A DNA stretch of 64,000 nt from Balneolaceae bacterium. GTDB taxonomy: Bacteria; Bacteroidota; Rhodothermia; Balneolales; Balneolaceae. The notes below the pieces were generated by a model. It had not been told where the DNA came from and did no database searches. It saw only the letters and a program-made list of their open reading frames with translations. Below, piece after piece: positions 60,148-64,000 of this stretch. The position numbers and the translations under genes were made by a program. Every line of letters starts with the position of its first letter. The first letter of the stretch is position 1. The stretch spans positions 100,044 to 164,043 of the forward strand of contig JAEPNO010000009.1 in NCBI GenBank assembly GCA_017643365.1, written 5' to 3'.

Positions 60148-60840
60148 TTAATATTCTTTCTTAATCTGATTGTATAAATCCGGTCGTCGTTCTTTTGTCC
60201 GTTTAAGGGATTGCTCTTGTTGCCAGGCTTCAATTTTCTTGAAATTACCCGAGCGTAACACTTCCGGCACATCCATTCCTTTAAAACTTGCAGGCCGGGT
60301 ATACACCGGAGCTTCCAGCATTCCGTCCTGAAAGGAATCTTTTAATGCACTTTCGGCATCGCCAATGGCACCGGGCAGCAATCGAACAATGGCATCAGTT
60401 ATAACCATTGCCGGCAATTCGCCACCCGAGAGCACAAAATCACCAATCGAAAATTCTTTGGTGATTAGAGCTTCCCTTACTCGCTGATCTACGCCTTTGT
60501 AATGTCCACAAAGGATTATGATGTTCGTTTTTAACGAAAGTTCATTCGCATCTCCTTGATCAAACACCTTCCCGTCGGCGGCAGTAAATATGAGCTCATC
60601 ATAACTACGTTGCGCAGTTAAATGTTCGATACAGCTAAAAATGGGTTGTGGAGTTAGCACCATTCCGGCGTCGCCGCCATAAGGGTAATCATCCACTTTT
60701 TTGTGTTTGTTCTCGGTGTAGTCTCTTAAATCATGCACATGAATTTCCACCAACTCTTTATCACGCGCACGTTTTACGATACTGTGATTGAGTGGCCCTT
60801 CAAGTAATGCCGGAACTGCCGAAATGATATCAATACGCAT
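60148..60840 (-). CDS. trmD: tRNA (guanine-N1)-methyltransferase
   Basis: The 230-residue protein has the trefoil-knot SPOUT features: DDYPYGGDAGMVLTPQPIF near residue 53, LCGHYKGVDQRVREAL near 112, and IGDFVLSGGELPAMVITDAIVRLLPG near 132. It makes m1G37 in tRNAs with CCN and related codons to keep the reading frame. It follows rimM after 5 bases. Length is at the short end of the family but all SAM-binding segments are present. Confidence 0.97.
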   Translation of the reverse strand: MRIDIISAVPALLEGPLNHSIVKRARDKELVEIHVHDLRDYTENKHKKVDDYPYGGDAGMVLTPQPIFSCIEHLTAQRSYDELIFTAADGKVFDQGDANELSLKTNIIILCGHYKGVDQRVREALITKEFSIGDFVLSGGELPAMVITDAIVRLLPGAIGDAESALKDSFQDGMLEAPVYTRPASFKGMDVPEVLRSGNFKKIEAWQQEQSLKRTKERRPDLYNQIKKEY

Positions 60841-60845
60841 AGGTA

Positions 60846-61385
60846 TTAATCCTCCAGCAGGTCTAAGTTTCTACACCGGATCGTAGTTGATGCGTCATCA
60901 ATCGATTCCACAAATTGATCCACTAAAGGAATCATAAATGAGCCGGAAGTAGTGGCAACAACTATTACAAGTTGAGCACCATTGTCCAGTTCATCGTAAA
61001 CCAATCCTCTTGATTGGTTGTTAGAGTCGATGACTTCGTAATCAATGTAGCTGGCTTCTGCTTCCAGGTGGAGTTGCATTTGCTCTGCGATCTTATTTTC
61101 AACAAAGATCGACTTTCCACGAAGGGCGTCGGCAGCGCTACGATCAGCGATATGGTCAAAATGTACAAAGAACGAAAAACGGCCATCCGCGCCTTCGGTT
61201 CTCACATGAGATACACGGCACGGAAAAAAATCTCCACGGTTGTTTTGCATGTACACCAGTTCAAGTTTCACAAACTCTTCAGGAGCTATAGCTTCGGTTT
61301 GAATCTTTAGCTCGCCTTTAAGTCCGTGCGATTTGGCCACAAAGCCAATCGAAGTAAAAGGTGATGTACTGGCACCTGCAACCAT
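60846..61385 (-). CDS. rimM: Ribosome maturation factor RimM
   Basis: The 179-residue protein has an N-terminal beta barrel (SIGFVAKSHGLKGELKIQTE) and a C-terminal PRC barrel (AEASYIDYEVIDSNNQSRGLVYDELDNGAQLVIVV, IPLVDQFVESIDDASTTIRC). It helps assemble the 30S head with uS19. It stands between rpsP and trmD, the usual order. Confidence 0.95.
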   Translation of the reverse strand: MVAGASTSPFTSIGFVAKSHGLKGELKIQTEAIAPEEFVKLELVYMQNNRGDFFPCRVSHVRTEGADGRFSFFVHFDHIADRSAADALRGKSIFVENKIAEQMQLHLEAEASYIDYEVIDSNNQSRGLVYDELDNGAQLVIVVATTSGSFMIPLVDQFVESIDDASTTIRCRNLDLLED

Positions 61386-61400
61386 AGGAGCCTTAATTAT

Positions 61401-62255
61401 TTATTCTGCTTTTTTAGATTCCCAAGCTGCAAGCACAGTTTTGCGCTCCTCAGCATCGGTTACAAATCCTTCAAGATCAGCTAGATCTGTGTTAGAAATG
61501 TGATCAGCAGCTTCTTTTGCAGTCATATCAACCGAAGTTTTAGCGGCTTCTTCGCTTGCTTCTTCAGCAGGCTCTTCGGCAACTTCTTCTTTAGTTTCTT
61601 CTGCAGCAGGCTCTTCTTCTTTCTTCTCTTCTTCAGCTGGTGCTTCTTCTGCTACTTCCTCAACTACAGGCTCTTCAGCCGGAGCTTCTTCGGTAGTTTC
61701 TGCTACTTCTTCAACGGCTTCGGTTTCTTCTGTTGATGTTTCCTCAACAGCTTCCTCAGCCACTTCTTCAGTAGTTTCCTCTGCAGCAACTTCTTCTGCT
61801 TCAGCAGCAGCTTCTTCGGCTACTTCTTTTGCAGCTTCCGCTGATTTGGTTTCAACCTGCTTTTTGAATTCTTTTTCTTCGGCAGCTAGTGCAGCTTTTA
61901 CCTGATCGCGACGAGTAACTTCTTCGCCTTGCTTAGAATCGCGGTATGCTTTCCACTCTTGCATTGCTGCTTCAATCTCTTCGTCGCTTTTGCCCCACAT
62001 TTTAAGGTGACGCTTGTAAAGCACGCCTTCGGTGCGAAGAATTTTGCGTACGGAGTCGGTTGGTTGAGCTCCGGTATCTAACCAATACATGATACGGTCT
62101 TCGTTCAGTATGGTCTCTTTCTTTTCGGTAACGCCATCAAATCGTCCTACTTGCTCAATAATACGGCCATCACGAGGTGAGCGGCTATCGGCAACTACGA
62201 TATGATAAATAGGACGACGAATACGCCCTTTACGTTGAAGTCTGATTTTAATCAA
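61401..62255 (-). CDS. rpsP: 30S ribosomal protein bS16 with long acidic extension
   Basis: Residues 1-85 are a normal bS16 (KIRLQRKGRIRRPIYHIVVADSRSPRDGRIIEQVGRFD, TGAQPTDSVRKIL). A helical linker follows to about 140 (WKAYRDSKQGEEVTRRDQVKAALAAEEKEF). Then about 95 residues are almost entirely E, A, V and T. The last 45 form a compact predicted helical domain (MTAKEAADHISNTDLADLEGFVTDAEERKTVLAAWESKK). Typical bS16 is 80-90 residues, so this is over three times longer. Bacteroidota members also have extensions, but this one is long. The C-terminal helix may bind other factors. Confidence 0.96.
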   Translation of the reverse strand: MIKIRLQRKGRIRRPIYHIVVADSRSPRDGRIIEQVGRFDGVTEKKETILNEDRIMYWLDTGAQPTDSVRKILRTEGVLYKRHLKMWGKSDEEIEAAMQEWKAYRDSKQGEEVTRRDQVKAALAAEEKEFKKQVETKSAEAAKEVAEEAAAEAEEVAAEETTEEVAEEAVEETSTEETEAVEEVAETTEEAPAEEPVVEEVAEEAPAEEEKKEEEPAAEETKEEVAEEPAEEASEEAAKTSVDMTAKEAADHISNTDLADLEGFVTDAEERKTVLAAWESKKAE

Positions 62256-62312
62256 TGGTTATCTCCAGTGAGTTATGTTGTTATCTATTCTTTAGGAGCT
62301 TGGTATAATAAT

Positions 62313-62403
62313 TTGTCATTTCGAATTCGGCGTATGCCGAAAGAGAAATCTAAAATTCCATTTTATAGATCACTAGATGTCTCACATTCGTTCGACATGA
62401 CAA
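62313..62403. repeat. 91-base inverted-repeat element inside the ffh-rpsP spacer
   Basis: TTGTCATTTCGAA (62313-62325) and TTCGACATGACAA (62391-62403) are 13-base terminal inverted repeats with one mismatch. A TTCGGC/GCCGAA hairpin (62326-62341) lies inside. The right end resembles AGATCTCTCAC...TTCGAGATGACAA at 51080-51106. Confidence 0.8.
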
Positions 62404-62445
62404 TCAAATAAATGGTTATTTAACCACGCTCCAGTATGTCAATTT

Positions 62446-63786
62446 CTACTTGCCAAATGGCAGATTCTTAAGACCTTGCATGGCTCTACCCATTTTGCCC
62501 ATTTTGGACATGGTCTTCATCATCTTTTTCATTTGTTCAAACTGTTTAATGAGATCGTTGATCTCCTTAACAGTGGTGCCAGAACCTGCGGCTATTCTTC
62601 GGCGTCTGCTTCCGTTGAGTATTCCTGGGTTCTGACGCTCTTCCGGCGTCATAGAATAGATTATGGCTTCGATGGGCTTAAAAGCGTCATCACTGAGATC
62701 TGCATTTTCTATTGCTTTGCTGGCGCCGGGGATCATAGAGACGAGGTCAGTAAAGTTCCCCATCTTTTTGATCTTTTGAATTTGATCCAGAAAATCTTCC
62801 AGATCGAATTTTTCAGAGCTGATGCGTTTTTGAAGGCGATCGGCCTCCTCAGCATCAAATTCTTTTTGAGCTTTTTCAACGAGTGAAACCACATCACCCA
62901 TCCCCAAAATACGCTGAGCCATACGGTCAGGGTAGAACGGCGATAGTGCATCCAGCTTTTCGCCGGTGCTTACAAATTTGATTGGTTTGTCAACTACCGA
63001 TTTGATTGAGAGAGCGGCACCACCACGGGTGTCACCATCAAGCTTGGTAAGAACCACGCCATCAAAATCGATACGATCGTTGAATGCTTTTGCTGTGTTA
63101 ACAGCGTCCTGACCTGTCATAGAATCTACAACAAACAGGATTTCATCGGGCTTGATTGCGTCTTTGATATTCGCAATCTCGTCCATCATTTGCTCATCTA
63201 CAGATAAACGACCGGCAGTATCGATGATCACCGTATCCATAGCCAAACTTTTCGCCATCGCAACGGCTTCTTTGGCAACCCGGATAGGGTCTTTTTGTTC
63301 GATCGAATACACCGGCACGTCGACAGACGTAGCGAGCGTTTTTAACTGGTTTACGGCAGCAGGGCGATAAACATCGGCGGCAGCAAGAAGAGGATTCCTT
63401 TTATGCTCCTGCTTGAGATATCGGGCAAGCTTTCCGGAGAAAGTGGTTTTACCCGACCCTTGTAAACCTGCGATTAAAATTACGGTTGGCGGAACGTGCG
63501 CTGTGGCTATATCCGATTTCTCTCCACCAAAAGTAGCAACCAGTTCGTCGTACACAATTTTTGTGAACTGTTGACCGGGATTTACTGAGGTGAGAACATC
63601 GGAACCAAGCACTTTGTCTTTAACGTCCGCCGTAAACTGACGAGCAACCTCCAGGTTCACATCGGCATCCAATAAGGCACGACGAATTTCACGTATAGTC
63701 TCGGCAATGTTTACCTCGGTAATACGCGCTTCGCCTTTAAGGCTTTGGAATGCTTTATCTAAATTGGAGGATAGATTCTCAAACAT
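62446..63786 (-). CDS. ffh: Signal recognition particle protein (GTPase)
   Basis: The 446-residue protein has the N domain (residues 1-90), the G domain with G1 [18 protein letters not shown] near 108, G3 [11 protein letters not shown] near 189, G4 [15 protein letters not shown] near 249, and the methionine-rich M domain after 325 ([40 protein letters not shown]). It binds SRP RNA and signal peptides and docks with FtsY. It is the first gene of the operon; a 190-base spacer with a 91-base element separates it from rpsP. Confidence 0.97.
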   Translation of the reverse strand: MFENLSSNLDKAFQSLKGEARITEVNIAETIREIRRALLDADVNLEVARQFTADVKDKVLGSDVLTSVNPGQQFTKIVYDELVATFGGEKSDIATAHVPPTVILIAGLQGSGKTTFSGKLARYLKQEHKRNPLLAAADVYRPAAVNQLKTLATSVDVPVYSIEQKDPIRVAKEAVAMAKSLAMDTVIIDTAGRLSVDEQMMDEIANIKDAIKPDEILFVVDSMTGQDAVNTAKAFNDRIDFDGVVLTKLDGDTRGGAALSIKSVVDKPIKFVSTGEKLDALSPFYPDRMAQRILGMGDVVSLVEKAQKEFDAEEADRLQKRISSEKFDLEDFLDQIQKIKKMGNFTDLVSMIPGASKAIENADLSDDAFKPIEAIIYSMTPEERQNPGILNGSRRRRIAAGSGTTVKEINDLIKQFEQMKKMMKTMSKMGKMGRAMQGLKNLPFGK

Positions 63787-63859
63787 GAATCTTTATTTCT
63801 ATCTAAACAGGATTAATCGTCAGTTTCAGAGCCTACAAAAATAAGGCTAAAAAGCGGGC

Positions 63860-63881
63860 TTATCAACAGCAATGTGGATAA
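63860..63881. promoter_or_regulatory. Pair of DnaA-box-like sites upstream of ffh
   Basis: TTATCAACA (63860-63868, one mismatch) and TGTGGATAA (63873-63881, perfect) lie 74-95 bases upstream of the ffh start. Two sites could allow DnaA to act as a regulator of this operon, but chance is also possible. Confidence 0.35.
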
Positions 63882-64000
63882 TTATTTTTGCCCTTGCTTC
63901 GCGGCGGGAATTATAAATTTTAAATCAATAGTGTCCTAAACGTTTTGAGTTTCTTTTAAATATAGCATTTCTAAGTCCGCAGGGTATATTATTTTCTATT

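Noticed and set aside
61500..61736. Plus-strand frame rich in phenylalanine and serine opposite rpsP
   Set aside because: It is the antisense image of the E/A-rich tail of bS16.
1..64000. tRNA or rRNA genes
   Set aside because: No cloverleaf with a GTTCRANYC loop and matching stems, and no rRNA-like conserved stretch, was noticed on reading; a covariance search was not possible.

Overview
The window is a gene-dense stretch of a bacterial chromosome from the FCB group. Balneolota/Rhodothermota or a close Bacteroidota relative is most likely. Pointers are a bS16 protein with a very long acidic tail, a YfiT-type bacillithiol transferase, DUF2911, DUF4168 and S10/M14 secreted peptidases, few Shine-Dalgarno sites, and intergenic GC-rich palindromic repeats of the kind common in this group. 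This placement is inference; no rRNA or tRNA gene was found.

Layout. 0-12.2 kb: lolA (5' cut by the window edge), a YbhN-like flippase, a TauE/SafE exporter, PhzF, mutS2, mazEF, a membrane protein, two tandem paralogous unknowns, an exported amidohydrolase, and a GMC oxidoreductase with its Tat-exported small subunit. 12.2-15.3 kb: repeats followed by three AT-rich orphan genes separated by long related repeats; this looks like a small integron cassette cluster. 15.4-40.2 kb: mostly core and accessory single genes (methyltransferase, YdeI, SRPBCC, VanZ, M14 peptidase, Nramp-like transporter, hemolysin III, surface metalloprotease, HTH/membrane pair, K+ channel, GNAT, S10 peptidase, VOC, TfoX-like, parDE, 2OG oxygenase). 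Two genes here are broken by nonsense codons: an SRPBCC/GyrI-like gene and a methyltransferase. 40.5-46.6 kb: an array of five cassettes, all on the plus strand, each followed by an attC-like site with paired arms and GTTRRRY-type ends. No integrase gene lies in the window, so this is a CALIN. Its cargo is two predicted nucleases in one cassette (GIY-YIG plus HARE-HTH/PD-(D/E)XK), an LRR protein, an OLD-like ATPase-TOPRIM protein, a secreted protein and a secreted alpha/beta hydrolase.

46.6-49.1 kb: purM and yfiT on the minus strand, then a 436-bp AT-rich gap with seven DnaA-box-like sites, then dtd on the plus strand. 49.1-59.1 kb: dtd, a phosphatase-superfamily enzyme, a YiiX-like amidase, a patatin-like phospholipase and a glycerol module (glpK, glpD, glycerol facilitator). 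The glpK-glpD gap holds four copies of a palindromic repeat and a DUF559 nuclease gene lying among them. 59.1-64 kb: the minus-strand translation operon ffh-rpsP-rimM-trmD-rplS followed by adk.

Functional links: phospholipase, glycerol kinase, glycerol-3-phosphate dehydrogenase and facilitator form a lipid/glycerol use block. ffh to rplS is the classic ribosome/SRP operon. The 40-46 kb array is the main accessory region and the best place to look for a new (probably anti-phage) system. The DUF559 gene and the dispersed palindromes may form a second, mobile system.
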